From the NCBI GenBank assembly GCA_902792635.1, contig CADBAG010000006.1, positions 40,151 through 104,150 of the forward strand: a stretch of 64,000 bases of DNA. Reading direction: 5' to 3'. Positions 1 through 15,896 of the stretch are shown here, one piece after another. Every line of letters starts with the position of its first letter. The first letter of the stretch is position 1. The translations under genes and the position numbers were made by a program. The notes beneath the pieces are model-generated. The model was not told the DNA's origin, searched no databases, and saw only the letters and a list, made by a program, of their open reading frames with translations. This stretch comes from an uncultured Prevotellaceae bacterium. Lineage in GTDB: Bacteria; Bacteroidota; Bacteroidia; Bacteroidales; Bacteroidaceae.

Positions 1-1613
1 AGTATATCCGGGAGCGCCGCAACTCCCCGAGCATCATCCTCTGGGGCTTGCAGAACGAGAGCGTACTGCCGAAGGAGTTTGCCGAGGAGTGCACGCAGAT
101 CATCCGCGAGATGGATCCCACAGCCTCACGTCAGCGCCTCGTCACGACGTGTAATGGTGGGGAGGGCACCGACTGGAACGTTATTCAGAACTGGAGCGGC
201 ACCTATGGCGGCGATCCGAACCATTATGGTGAGGAACTGAAGAGCAGTAAAGAACTTCTCAATGGCGAATATGGTGCCTGGCGCATCTTGGGTCTGCATG
301 GCAAAGACCGACAGTCGGAGGAGAGTGCCATGCGACTGCTCGCCACGAAGGTGACGCAGGCTGAGCGCGTGCGCGACAGTGTCTGTGGTCATTTCCAGTG
401 GCTCCTCGTCTCCCATGAGAACCCCGGACGCGTGCAGCCCGATGAGAGTGTGCGGCGCATCGACAAGGTAGGGCCGTTCAACCACAAGGGACTCCTCTCG
501 CCATGGGAACAGCCGACAGAGGCTTGGTACTGGTACCGCGACCATGAGCTACATGCTGTCCGCGATACGCTGACACCGACGTCGGCCGATCACCGCCATG
601 ACCTCCTGAAGCCTGCAGACAACTGGCGCTATCTCTACCGTGTCAACTGTGGGGGCGACGACTATACCGACTCGTATGGTAACCGTTGGATGCGCGACGA
701 CACGTTATTCTCTACTTCCTGGGCGCAGCGTTTCCATCGCTGTCCGTGGCTGGCGAGCCAAGGCATCATCGACGGGCGCATTCATGGAGCCGGTGGAGCA
801 AATGGAAACAATGATGCCACGCTCTTCCGTTTCTTCCGATGGGGCCGGCATGCATTGACCTATCATTTCTCACTCGTAGATAATAACGATCGGGGAGCAA
901 TGCTTGCTGCCGACACGAGTTTGTGCCGTGTAGAGCTCTATTTTGCGGAACCGTGGATAGGTGCACGCTATGGCGCTGCCATCGATGGTGAGGACATGCG
1001 CATCTTTAGTGTAGCTGTCAACGACTCCGTTGTGCTGCCCGATGTCGACCTGTGGGCGGAGAGCGGATATGCCGGTGCCACGAAGAAGGTCGTTTATGTC
1101 CGGCCGCGCAACGGAAAGATCACGATCTCGTTCCCCGATGTCAAGGTCGGGGAGGCAGTCATCTCTGCCGTTGCCGTGGCTGTGCCGCGAGCCAACAAGA
1201 CGGCTTGGTGCGTGCTTGAGCTCGCACCTCTGCCCGAGGGCGAGTCACTGACGAAACTCTTTACCGACACGGTAGCGCGACTGCCAAAGTCGGAGTTGCC
1301 CGTGGAGCCCTCGCCCTCGGTCTCTTATCAGCCTACAGCTCCGGGACAGTGGATGATCTGCCCGGGTGTGGCGAAGGTCTATGCCTTACGGTTCCGTTAT
1401 CAGAACAAGACGGGGAAGAGCCAGACATTACGGCTCCGCCTCACCGACAGTAAAGGCTTGACGCTCATTGACCGCCCCATGCTCTTCCCGCCGACACCGA
1501 GCAAGTGGAAATGGGTGAGTACCGTCACCGACAGTCAGATCAACGCCGGACAATACCGTGTGACCGTCGACTCTCAGAAAGATATCATCTTTGACAAGTT
1601 AGAGATCCAATGA
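1..1613 (+). CDS. Glycoside hydrolase family 2 enzyme with malectin-like domain, 5' end missing
   Basis: The frame is already open at base 3 and runs to the TGA at 1611-1613, so the N-terminal sandwich domains lie outside the window; the TTG at 48 is not a credible start. The sequence before it encodes the SIILWGLQNES signature of GH2, with the acid/base Glu at bases 57-59. The NGEYGAW segment at about 261-281 supplies the likely nucleophile Glu (267-269). The motif GLLSPWEQPTEAWYWYR marks the end of the TIM barrel. A malectin-like beta-sandwich follows (LYFAEPWIG at about 930-960) and then a second C-terminal sandwich. GH2 enzymes in pectin loci are usually beta-galactosidases or beta-glucuronidases, and exo-acting. 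The exact substrate cannot be read from the fragment. A large inverted repeat follows the stop. Confidence 0.85.
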   Translation, partial: YIRERRNSPSIILWGLQNESVLPKEFAEECTQIIREMDPTASRQRLVTTCNGGEGTDWNVIQNWSGTYGGDPNHYGEELKSSKELLNGEYGAWRILGLHGKDRQSEESAMRLLATKVTQAERVRDSVCGHFQWLLVSHENPGRVQPDESVRRIDKVGPFNHKGLLSPWEQPTEAWYWYRDHELHAVRDTLTPTSADHRHDLLKPADNWRYLYRVNCGGDDYTDSYGNRWMRDDTLFSTSWAQRFHRCPWLASQGIIDGRIHGAGGANGNNDATLFRFFRWGRHALTYHFSLVDNNDRGAMLAADTSLCRVELYFAEPWIGARYGAAIDGEDMRIFSVAVNDSVVLPDVDLWAESGYAGATKKVVYVRPRNGKITISFPDVKVGEAVISAVAVAVPRANKTAWCVLELAPLPEGESLTKLFTDTVARLPKSELPVEPSPSVSYQPTAPGQWMICPGVAKVYALRFRYQNKTGKSQTLRLRLTDSKGLTLIDRPMLFPPTPSKWKWVSTVTDSQINAGQYRVTVDSQKDIIFDKLEIQ

Positions 1614-1620
1614 GTTTGCT

Positions 1621-1654
1621 TTTCTCACACGGATTCTTTCTCACACGGATTCTT

Positions 1655-1667
<13 letters not shown>
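1621..1667. repeat. 16-bp tandem repeat, three copies
   Basis: The unit TTTCTCACACGGATTC occurs at 1621-1636 and 1637-1652, and a 15-nt third copy ends at 1667. It lies directly after the stop codon of the truncated GH2 gene. The last copy forms the outer part of the left arm of the long inverted repeat that follows, so the tandem copies look like slippage of one arm. Confidence 0.9.
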
Positions 1668-7662
<5,995 letters not shown>

Positions 7663-8417
7663 CTGGATGATCCTCAAGCGTCAGAAACTTGGGGAGTTCC
7701 AGTTGGCCCATGACATCGGTGCCGATGGCGTGGAGATGGATATGGGGCCACTCGGTAAACGCGTGCTCTTTGACAACCGTTTCCGCAACGATGAGCAAGA
7801 AGTAGCGGTCTTTAAGCATAAGGCAGATAGTTTTGGTGTACAGATTGCCTCCATTGCCATGTCCGGCTTCTTCGCTCAAAGTTTCCTCACACGCCCCAAC
7901 TACCGGGATCTGATCAACGATTGTCTTGCCACGATGCACAGCTTCGGAGCGAAGGTAGCGTTCCTGCCGTTGGGCGGGAGTGGAAAGGAGTGGATGAGTC
8001 CTGGCGCCGCCCATGACAGTATGGTCGTCCGGCTGCGTGTGGCAGGGCAGTTAGCAAGGCGCGCCGGTGTGGTCATCGGCATCCGCACGGCGCTGTCGGC
8101 CGAGGACGATGTCAGGCTGCTCGACGAGGTAGGCAGCAAAGGCATTCGTATCTATTACAACTTCCAGGATGCTGCCGACAACCATCGCGACATCTGTCAG
8201 GAACTTAAGACTTTGGGCCGGAAGCGTATCGTACAGATCCATGCCAGCAACACCGATGGTAAGCTCCTGCGCGACGACCCCGCCATTGACATGAAGGCGA
8301 TCATCCAGACGCTCCGTGACATCGGGTGGAAAGGCTGGCTCATCGTCGAGCGTAGCAGGGATGCTGCGCGGGTGAGAGACGTGAAGTACAACTATGGTGC
8401 GAACGTTGCATATCTCC

Positions 8418-8540
8418 ATGAAAGATTGAAAGATTGAAAAAATGAAAAAATGAAAAAATGAAAGATTGAAAAAATGAAATAATGAAAGATTGAAAAAATG
8501 AAAAAATGAAAGATTGAAAAAATGAAATAATGAAAGATTA
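8418..8540. repeat. A-rich octamer tandem repeat
   Basis: About 15 consecutive octamers of three types, TGAAAGAT, TGAAAAAA and TGAAATAA, alternate in a 24-nt higher-order pattern. The array starts inside the last codons of the isomerase-like gene and fills most of the 156-nt gap before the next gene. It produces a long spurious reverse-strand frame rich in Phe and His. It looks like slippage-generated satellite DNA. No promoter element was recognised within it or after it. Confidence 0.9.
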
Positions 8541-8593
8541 ACCATTAGGCGGAAACTTCAAAACAGAAAACTAATATAAAAACTTATAAGTAT

Positions 8594-10033
8594 ATGAAAC
8601 AAACAATTCCTTTCCCAAGGCTTCGACTGGGCAGTGTTGTCACGCTGGCATTGACAGCTTTCCTCGTCACAGCCTGTGCGGTAGACGGTTACGATGACAA
8701 CGAACGGTTCACCACCGTCACGGGTCAGACCCTCGAATCGCCTGATGCCGATGCTATCACTATCACTCCCGATGCCACGGGAGCCAAGCAGACCATCACG
8801 TGGCCCCTCGTCTCAGGTGCCGGTGGTTATCTCGTCTCCCTTTATGATGTCACGGATGATGCCAACCCCGTGACGGTCTTTGCCGACTCCCTCGTCGACG
8901 GCACGACACTCACGGTGAAGCGCGCAGAGGATACCAACTATAAGCTTGCGATCAAGACCGCTGCCAACGAGAAAGCTAACAACAAAGGGTCGGAGACGCC
9001 GTCGGAGAAACTCTTCACGACATTCACATCGACCTTCGCTTCTATCCCTTCGGGAACGGACCTTACAGAATATTTCACAACCAATCCGGCACCGGCCGAC
9101 TCTGCTTCTGTCGACCTCTGCTACGATCTTGAGGCGGGCGGGACCTATACGATGTCGGGCGCACTCGAGCCGGGTCTGAACAAGATCACGTTGCGCTGCA
9201 CGAACAAAAAGAACAAGCCGACGATCACCTTCACCGGTGACAAGGCTGGCTTCGTCGTCAATGCAGGCCTGACACTGAAGAATATCGATTTCGACTGCGC
9301 ACAGTCGACGGCTCCTTTCATTGCCGGCGATGCCAGTCCGAAGGCAACGGAGGTCAGTGGTGCTTATGTCATCTACGACAAGTTGAATATTCAGAACTGT
9401 AAGATCGATAATCTCACCAACTACTTCTTCTACGACAATAAGAAGACATGGTATGTGGAGTATCTGATTGTCAACAACTGTCTCGTGCACCTCACACCCA
9501 ACAAGACCTATGATGCTATTTTCTGGCTCAACAAAGGCCGTGGCAGTCTGCTCAACTTCACCGTCTCCAACTCTACGTTCTACGAGACCGGTGCCAACGA
9601 CTACAAATATTTCTATCAGTGCGGTGGCCGTCCGAAGAACATCAAGTACGCGCTTGCCAATACCAACTATGAGAACTCGACGTTCTATCATGTAGCCTGG
9701 AACGGTCAGTGGGGCAACTACAATGGCCTCGCCGGACAGAGCACGTCCTACTGGACGATGACCAACTGCATCTTCTACGACTGCAGTCCTTCCGGTGTGG
9801 CGCGCCGTTTCCTCGCAGGCCGTCAGAACCAGCCGACAGCTACATTCCTCAATAACACTTATATGCATAAGGATGGTACCTTCGATGATCCGACAGGCTA
9901 TGACAATACCGGTACGGACATCAAAGCTGACCCGCAGTTCAAAGACCCGGAGAATGCCGACTTCACGATCTCCGGTACCTCACAGGTCAGTCTTGGTACG
10001 GGTGACCCACGCTGGCTCCCTACCACCAAATAA
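8594..10033 (+). CDS. Surface lipoprotein of the DUF4957/DUF5123 pectin-locus type
   Basis: A lipoprotein signal ends at Cys28 (FLVTACAVDG). A fibronectin-like domain (about 55-145) is followed by a right-handed beta-helix region (about 165-460) with pectate-lyase-like repeats such as LTLKNIDFDC, LNIQNCKIDN and MTNCIFYDC. The C-terminal segment ADPQFKDPENADFTISGTSQ is typical of this type. No catalytic residues of a lyase were identified, and proteins of this kind sit beside SusC/SusD in homogalacturonan loci, where they are thought to bind glycan at the cell surface. It lies 30 nt upstream of susC, so it is probably the first gene of a lipoprotein-SusC-SusD unit. A residual lyase activity cannot be ruled out. 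Confidence 0.75.
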   Translation: MKQTIPFPRLRLGSVVTLALTAFLVTACAVDGYDDNERFTTVTGQTLESPDADAITITPDATGAKQTITWPLVSGAGGYLVSLYDVTDDANPVTVFADSLVDGTTLTVKRAEDTNYKLAIKTAANEKANNKGSETPSEKLFTTFTSTFASIPSGTDLTEYFTTNPAPADSASVDLCYDLEAGGTYTMSGALEPGLNKITLRCTNKKNKPTITFTGDKAGFVVNAGLTLKNIDFDCAQSTAPFIAGDASPKATEVSGAYVIYDKLNIQNCKIDNLTNYFFYDNKKTWYVEYLIVNNCLVHLTPNKTYDAIFWLNKGRGSLLNFTVSNSTFYETGANDYKYFYQCGGRPKNIKYALANTNYENSTFYHVAWNGQWGNYNGLAGQSTSYWTMTNCIFYDCSPSGVARRFLAGRQNQPTATFLNNTYMHKDGTFDDPTGYDNTGTDIKADPQFKDPENADFTISGTSQVSLGTGDPRWLPTTK

Positions 10034-10063
10034 CATCCTTCCTTCTATTTAATCGAACAGACA

Positions 10064-13000
10064 ATGAAAAAGAAATATCTTCCTGCCTTGCTCTCCGGCG
10101 CACTCTTGCTCTGCGCTTCCCCGGCATTGGCACAGAATACGAAGACCATCACGGGAACGGTGGTGGATGAGAAAGGGGAGCCTGTCATCGGTGCTTCCGT
10201 GCGCGTCAAAGGCTCCAAGAACGCCGTCGTCACCGATCTCGACGGTCATTATAAGATCCAGGCTCCGGCAGGTGCTACCCTGACAGTCTCTTATATCGGT
10301 TACAAGGATATGACGACGACGGGCGGCACGCTCAAGTTGGACAACGCCAACACCGACCTCGATGAGGTTGTCGTCGTCGGTTACGGCACACAGAAGAAGG
10401 CTCACCTCACCGGATCCGTTGCTACGGTGCCGACAGAGGATATCCAGGATCTCGTGAGTGGTGGCCTCGCCTCGACGCTCCACGGCCTCGTCAACGGCCT
10501 GAGCGTCAGTGGCGGTAACGCCCGTCCGGGAGAGAGCGCCAGACTTTATATCCGTGATACCAACTCCCTAAGTGATGTCGGTTCAACGGCCCAGCAGCCG
10601 CTCTTCGTCATTGATGGTTATATCTATCCGAACGATGTCAAGGTAGGCAACACCTATCAGAACCTTGGCGCTGAACAGTTTAATAACCTCGACCCTTCAG
10701 AGGTGGAGAGCATCTCCGTGCTGAAGGATGCCGCCGCCGCTGTCTATGGTGCCCGTGCTGCTAACGGTGTCATCCTTGTGACGACAAAAAGAGGGAAACT
10801 CGGAGCACCCCGTATCTCCTACAGTGGCTCCTTCGGTCTGACCGATGAGGTGGCACGCCCGAAGATGCTGAGTGCCTACGAGTATGGGCGGATGTACAAC
10901 GCCGTAGCTGCAGCCGATCCTACGAACACGTCGCTCAACATCAAGAACAGTCTCTACCAGGCCGATGAGCTTGAGGCCATGAAAGACCTCGACTATGACC
11001 TCCTCGACAAATACTGGAAGACTGCTGTCAAGCAGAAACACAGCGTCAACGTCAGTGGCGCCACGAACAACGTCAACTACTTCGGTGGACTGAGCTACTT
11101 CAAGCAGGGTGGTAACCTCGGGCGTCTCAACTACAGCCGTTGGAACTATCGTGCGGGCTTCGATGTGAAGATCAGCCGTTTTCTCAGTGCTAACCTCAGT
11201 GTCAGTGGCGACTACGGCACAAAGAACCAGCCGCTCGTCAAGGTAGGAGGCTCCAACTCGGAGAAGGACTATGCACTGCTGCTCACCCGTCCTCGTTATA
11301 TTCCGGAGAAGGTCGGCGACTATTATATCACCGATTATGGTATCAGCAACACGGAGAAGAGTCAGAACCAGCGTTACAACTACGACCTGTTGCAGAACAA
11401 CGGTGACTACAAGCGCAATATGAGTTCTAACCTCAACGTGCAGGCCGGACTGAGCTACGACTTCGGATGGAGCAAGATCCTCAAAGGTCTCTCGATGAAG
11501 TTCACGTACAGCAAGAGTATCAACACCGATAAGGGTAACGAATACGGCTCTAACTATACCATTTATTCGATGACGAACCGCTTTGGCAGTGGCAACCATC
11601 TCTATACCCCGGTGGGCGACGAGAACGTCGACGACTATATCAACGAGGACAACATGGTGGCACACAGCTATGCCAATGGCTCTTACCTCGCACGTACCTC
11701 CACCCGTACCGACAACTATCAGATGAACTACACGGCCCAGTATGCCCGCCATTTCGGTCAGCATTTCGTTCAGGGTCTGTTCTCGATAGAGAAGAGTGAG
11801 ACGGAGAGCGAGTATCAGACGACGCAGCGTCAGGATCCTTATCCTTTCACGACAGGACAGAGCAACTCCGCCAGTGGCACGACGACAGGTCAGTTCACAC
11901 GCTCCGAGTCGGGTTCACTCTCTTATATCGGCCGTATCAACTACGCCTATGCCGACAAGTACCTCTTCGAGTTCCTCGTCCGTACCGACGCTTCGACAAA
12001 GTTCGCTCCGAAGAACTACTGGGGCACGTTCCCTGCTGTCAGTGCCGGCTGGGTCATCAGTGAAGAGCCATGGTTCAAGAAGAACGTCAAGTGGGTCGAC
12101 TTCCTGAAGCTCCGTTCCTCTTTCGGTCTGACAGGACGTGACAATACCGCTGCCTGGCAGTGGATGCAGGTCTATGCACAGGACCAGAACCGCGGCATCG
12201 TCATCGGCACAGGCTCCGACATCGCCACAGGAAACCGCGTGACGATCAACAAGAACAACTCTGCCGTCAACTCCGACGTGCACTGGGATAAGGACTATAA
12301 GTTCAACTTCGGTATCGATGCCAACTTCCTCAACCAGCGTCTCGGCGTCACCTTCGATGCTTACCATGAGTGGAACCGCGACATGCTGATGAACCTCAGT
12401 CAGAACGTGGAGTTCACCATCGGCACGCAGAGCGCAGCCGTGAACCGTGGCAAGCTCGACTCCTGGGGCTACGAGCTCTCGCTTACCTGGCGCGACAAGA
12501 TCGGCAAGGACTTCAGATATAAGGTAGGCATCAACACCGGCTACAGCGACAATGCTGTCTACGACATGGACTGGAAGACACAGTATGTCTATCGCGAGCT
12601 CGTCTACGGTCATCGTACCGATCTGGGCCTGTGGGGTATGCAGTGCCTCGGCATGTTCCGTAGTTTCCAGGATATCGATGAGTATTTCGAGAAATACCAT
12701 ATCACGTCTTACATGGGACTGACGAAGGACAAGGTGCGTCCGGGTATGCTCATCTATAAGGATGTGCGTGGTGCCCAGCATACCGATGAGAACGGTAATG
12801 TCACTTATGATGGTCCTGATGGCATCGTCGATGCCGACAACGATCAGGTGGAGCTCGGTCATCGTTCCAATCCTTATGGCTTCACCGTGAACCTCAATGC
12901 AGGATGGAAAGACCTGTCGCTCACCGCACAGCTCGGTGCCAGCTGGGGTGGCTACACCTGTCTGCCTTCCTCTGCCCTCAAGCCTTTCGCTGCCGGCAGC

Positions 13001-13408
13001 AACGGTACGACAGAGTATATCAACATGCCGTCGTTCTGGAATGTGAATAACATGTATTCTTATAAGAACGTCTATGATGCTGACGGTAACCTGTTGGTGG
13101 CTGAGAACCGCGATGCCCGTTATCCAAACCTCGCCTACAGCAGTGTGAACAGTGTTGCCTCAAGCTTCTGGCGTATCAGCAGTGCCAGTGTGCGTCTGAG
13201 CCGTGTCACCCTCGCTTACTCCGTGCCGAAACTGTGGCTGAAGAAGATCGGCCTCGGCGTCCAGGCAGCTCGTGTCAGTGTCACCGGTCAGAACCTCATC
13301 AACTTCTACAACCCTTATCCCGACCACTTCACCTCACCGATGGCTGGCTCCTATGGCGCTTATCCGAACCTGAGAACTTGGGATATCGGTGTTAACCTCA
13401 CATTCTAA
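10064..13408 (+). CDS. susC: SusC-like TonB-dependent outer-membrane transporter
   Basis: This is the outer-membrane channel that imports glycan fragments, powered by TonB. It has a signal peptide (MKKKYLPALLSGALLLCASPALAQ), a carboxypeptidase-regulatory-like domain (ITGTVVDEKGEPVIGASV), the TonB-box region DEVVVVGYGTQKK near residue 105, a plug domain with LDPSEVESISVLKDAAAAVYG and GVILVTTKRG, then a long beta-barrel. The 1114 residues are normal for the family. The C-terminus WDIGVNLTF ends in Phe, as expected for a barrel protein. It is paired with the SusD gene 74 nt downstream; the gap holds AT-rich short repeats based on TGAATTCTAA. The substrate is probably an oligogalacturonide, judged only from the PL1 and DUF4957-type neighbours. 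Confidence 0.93.
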   Translation: MKKKYLPALLSGALLLCASPALAQNTKTITGTVVDEKGEPVIGASVRVKGSKNAVVTDLDGHYKIQAPAGATLTVSYIGYKDMTTTGGTLKLDNANTDLDEVVVVGYGTQKKAHLTGSVATVPTEDIQDLVSGGLASTLHGLVNGLSVSGGNARPGESARLYIRDTNSLSDVGSTAQQPLFVIDGYIYPNDVKVGNTYQNLGAEQFNNLDPSEVESISVLKDAAAAVYGARAANGVILVTTKRGKLGAPRISYSGSFGLTDEVARPKMLSAYEYGRMYNAVAAADPTNTSLNIKNSLYQADELEAMKDLDYDLLDKYWKTAVKQKHSVNVSGATNNVNYFGGLSYFKQGGNLGRLNYSRWNYRAGFDVKISRFLSANLSVSGDYGTKNQPLVKVGGSNSEKDYALLLTRPRYIPEKVGDYYITDYGISNTEKSQNQRYNYDLLQNNGDYKRNMSSNLNVQAGLSYDFGWSKILKGLSMKFTYSKSINTDKGNEYGSNYTIYSMTNRFGSGNHLYTPVGDENVDDYINEDNMVAHSYANGSYLARTSTRTDNYQMNYTAQYARHFGQHFVQGLFSIEKSETESEYQTTQRQDPYPFTTGQSNSASGTTTGQFTRSESGSLSYIGRINYAYADKYLFEFLVRTDASTKFAPKNYWGTFPAVSAGWVISEEPWFKKNVKWVDFLKLRSSFGLTGRDNTAAWQWMQVYAQDQNRGIVIGTGSDIATGNRVTINKNNSAVNSDVHWDKDYKFNFGIDANFLNQRLGVTFDAYHEWNRDMLMNLSQNVEFTIGTQSAAVNRGKLDSWGYELSLTWRDKIGKDFRYKVGINTGYSDNAVYDMDWKTQYVYRELVYGHRTDLGLWGMQCLGMFRSFQDIDEYFEKYHITSYMGLTKDKVRPGMLIYKDVRGAQHTDENGNVTYDGPDGIVDADNDQVELGHRSNPYGFTVNLNAGWKDLSLTAQLGASWGGYTCLPSSALKPFAAGSNGTTEYINMPSFWNVNNMYSYKNVYDADGNLLVAENRDARYPNLAYSSVNSVASSFWRISSASVRLSRVTLAYSVPKLWLKKIGLGVQAARVSVTGQNLINFYNPYPDHFTSPMAGSYGAYPNLRTWDIGVNLTF

Positions 13409-13482
13409 TAATGAATTCTAATAATGAATAATGATTTCTAATCATGAATTCTAACGAATATTCTTAAAGACGAGATATAATC

Positions 13483-15726
13483 ATGAAAGCAATCAGATAT
13501 ATAACCCTTGGTCTCGTGGGCGTGCTGGCATTAGGCTCTTGCAGTGACCAGTTCCTTGAGGACAAGAAGAACTACGATAACGTCTCGAAAGACGTGTACA
13601 ACTATGAGGAAGGCTGCGAGGCACGTCTGAACGATATTTACAGCTGGTGCCTCCCGACGGTGTCGGATGCCACGTGGCAGTATCCTTCCATGGGCAATGC
13701 CGACATCTGCTCGAAGTCGACGGAGGAGTACAGTGGGTTCAGCGACTTCGTCAACCCGGAGCTCGAACTGTCGTCAACTGAGTCGGGCACTTCTGTCCCT
13801 GACTTCATCATGGGCAATAAAGCCAATATCCAGCAGTCGGTCTACGGACGCATCCGTAACATCAACGACTGTATCGCCGGCATCTCCGGCGGTACGCTCT
13901 CGCAGGAGCAGAAAAACAAGATGCTCGGTCAGGTCTATTTCTTCCGTGCCTGGTGCTATTACAACCTCTTCAAGTGGTATGGTGGCGTGCCTATCGTGAC
14001 CGACGTGCAGGATCCTGTCGAGGGCACGACAAACCCACGTCAGTCGGCCCGTAAGGTGAAGGACTTCATCCTCTCCGACCTCGACAAAGCAGCCAAGCTC
14101 CTCGCTCCCTTCACGATGAACGGGGGCTGGGGCGCCAGCAACTGGGGCCGTGTCACGACCGGCACCGCTCTCGCCCTCAAAGGTCGTGTGCTGCTGCTCT
14201 GGTGCTCGCCGCTCTTCAACCGTGCCAATGACGAGGAGCGTTGGAAGAGTGCTTACACGACGATGAAAGCCGAGCTCGACTCCATCACAGCCTGTGGCTA
14301 TCATCTTTATCAGGACAATGGTGCCAACGGGCGTGCCTTCTCCACGATGTTCGCCCAGTCGGGTGTCAACCCAGAGGCTGTGTTCGTCACCTTATATAAT
14401 AATATCGTCGGTGATGGACTGGATACCCAGAAGAACAACGTGTGGGAGAGTAAGATCCGTCCGGCCAATGCCAACATGAGCAGCGGCGGTAAGAATGCTT
14501 CGGCTATGCTTGTCGATATGTTCCCGATGAAAGACGGTAAGATCCCGGCTGGTACAGGAACCTATACAAAGCTCGAGACATCGGAGGATGCTTACGACAA
14601 CACCGTGCCGTTCCAGGACCGTGATCCTCGTTTCTATCGTACCTTCGCCCTTCCTGGTTTCCGTTGGGCTTACAGTGGCGATGCTACCCAGTTTGATCCT
14701 AACAACCCTGCATCAAGTACCGACTATACTCTTTGGAACTATGTATGGTATACCGACAAGAACGACCAGGGCAACGTGGAGAGTGGCGAGTCGTATGCTG
14801 CCGATAACCTGTTGAACAGAAAGAGTGCGGTCTATGTCCGCAAGAAGAGTGATGATGCTGATGCCAACTCACCCCTTTATAACTTCTCCAATACGAAGAG
14901 TGGCCCTTATTTCTCGGCTGCTCCGCTCATCGAGCTGCGTTATGCCGAGGTGCTGCTCAACTTCGCTGAGGTGGCTTGCGGTGCCGGTCATATGGATGAG
15001 GCCGTGGAACAGTTGAAGAAGATCCGTGAGCGTGTCGGCTATACCGGCGACTGCGGTCTTCAGGCAAACCTCACGAGTGATCAGGCAGCCTGCATGAGTG
15101 CCATCCTCTATGAGCGCCAGATCGAGTTTGCTTACGAAGGCAAGCGTTTCGACGACATGCGTATGTGGATGCTCTTCGACGGCGGCACAGAACTGCCCAC
15201 CGGTGCTCCTGCTACGTGGAAGCTTACGGGATGGGGTGGCAACACCTGCACATGGCTCGGCTTCAAGCCGTTCAACGGTCAGCGCAGAGAGAACATGGAG
15301 TTCCGTCTCAACGACAGCTTCGGTGTCGGTGGCAAGACCTTCGACAGTGACCCGCTCTATACCGTTGAGGTCAAGCAGTTGGCTGCCGACGAGGGAATCA
15401 CAGAGAAAGAGGTAAAAGAGAAATATACTTACTATCAGGTCGTGGCCAAGGCAAGACCGAAAGGCGTAGACCTGCGTAAGGACCTCACCTCACAGCTTGA
15501 GACCCTGAACAAATGGTACAAGACGAACCTCGTGCGCGGACTGAAGAAAGGTGATGCTTACAACTCGCAGCATATCTCCGAGTATATCGATTTCCGTCCT
15601 AAATATTATCTCCTCGGCTTCCCCGCAGGTGTCTCCGATGCAGCCAAGCAACTTCCTCAGACCATCGGTTGGGAAGATTATAACAACGGTGGCGCCATGG
15701 GTACCTTCGACCCGTTGGCAGACTAA
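13483..15726 (+). CDS. susD: SusD-like surface glycan-binding lipoprotein, unusually long
   Basis: This lipoprotein would act as the hinged lid on the SusC channel encoded just upstream. The signal ends at Cys20 (LALGSCSDQF). SusD hallmarks include the N-terminal ARLNDIYSWCLPT helix, FFRAWCYYNLFKWYGGVPIV, LIELRYAEVLLNFAEVACGAG, a tetratricopeptide-like segment with ERQIEFAYEGKRFDDMRMW, and the usual C-terminal region. At 747 residues it exceeds the usual 500-650. The extra length lies mainly in the C-terminal third (about residues 575-700), between the FDDMRMW motif and the end. Large SusD proteins occur in pectin loci, so this does not imply an aberrant gene. Confidence 0.92.
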   Translation: MKAIRYITLGLVGVLALGSCSDQFLEDKKNYDNVSKDVYNYEEGCEARLNDIYSWCLPTVSDATWQYPSMGNADICSKSTEEYSGFSDFVNPELELSSTESGTSVPDFIMGNKANIQQSVYGRIRNINDCIAGISGGTLSQEQKNKMLGQVYFFRAWCYYNLFKWYGGVPIVTDVQDPVEGTTNPRQSARKVKDFILSDLDKAAKLLAPFTMNGGWGASNWGRVTTGTALALKGRVLLLWCSPLFNRANDEERWKSAYTTMKAELDSITACGYHLYQDNGANGRAFSTMFAQSGVNPEAVFVTLYNNIVGDGLDTQKNNVWESKIRPANANMSSGGKNASAMLVDMFPMKDGKIPAGTGTYTKLETSEDAYDNTVPFQDRDPRFYRTFALPGFRWAYSGDATQFDPNNPASSTDYTLWNYVWYTDKNDQGNVESGESYAADNLLNRKSAVYVRKKSDDADANSPLYNFSNTKSGPYFSAAPLIELRYAEVLLNFAEVACGAGHMDEAVEQLKKIRERVGYTGDCGLQANLTSDQAACMSAILYERQIEFAYEGKRFDDMRMWMLFDGGTELPTGAPATWKLTGWGGNTCTWLGFKPFNGQRRENMEFRLNDSFGVGGKTFDSDPLYTVEVKQLAADEGITEKEVKEKYTYYQVVAKARPKGVDLRKDLTSQLETLNKWYKTNLVRGLKKGDAYNSQHISEYIDFRPKYYLLGFPAGVSDAAKQLPQTIGWEDYNNGGAMGTFDPLAD

Positions 15727-15759
15727 TAATAAAGGTTTTTCAGCTTTTCAGGTTGATAA

Positions 15760-15849
15760 GTGCCTCGGAGAGGCACACTCTTTCTAACCCCAGGCAAGGA
15801 GCGCAGCGACGTAGCCTGGGGTTATACAGAGTCAGCCTCTCCGAGGCTG
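15760..15849. repeat. Nested palindromic intergenic repeat, copy A
   Basis: Three hairpins follow one another: GTGCCTCGGAGAGGCAC (15760-15776), a 10-bp stem AACCCCAGGC (15786-15795) with GCCTGGGGTT (15813-15822) enclosing GAGCGCAGCGACG, and CAGCCTCTCCGAGGCTG (15833-15849). The two outer hairpins are near reverse complements of each other, so the whole element can also fold as one large stem. It lies between the SusD gene and the large fusion enzyme. Open frames through it are artefacts. Confidence 0.9.
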
Positions 15850-15896
15850 TATCACGCTATCAATCCGAAAGGCGAAACCACACAAGAACATTTTTA

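Noticed and set aside
8051-8545. Reverse-strand open frame rich in Phe and His
   Set aside because: It is created by the octamer satellite and the shadow of the isomerase-like gene; it has no start context or family similarity.
15753-15896. Upstream TTG start for the GH43/GH143/GH142-like protein
   Set aside because: The extension is translated repeat A; the signal peptide begins at ATG 15897.
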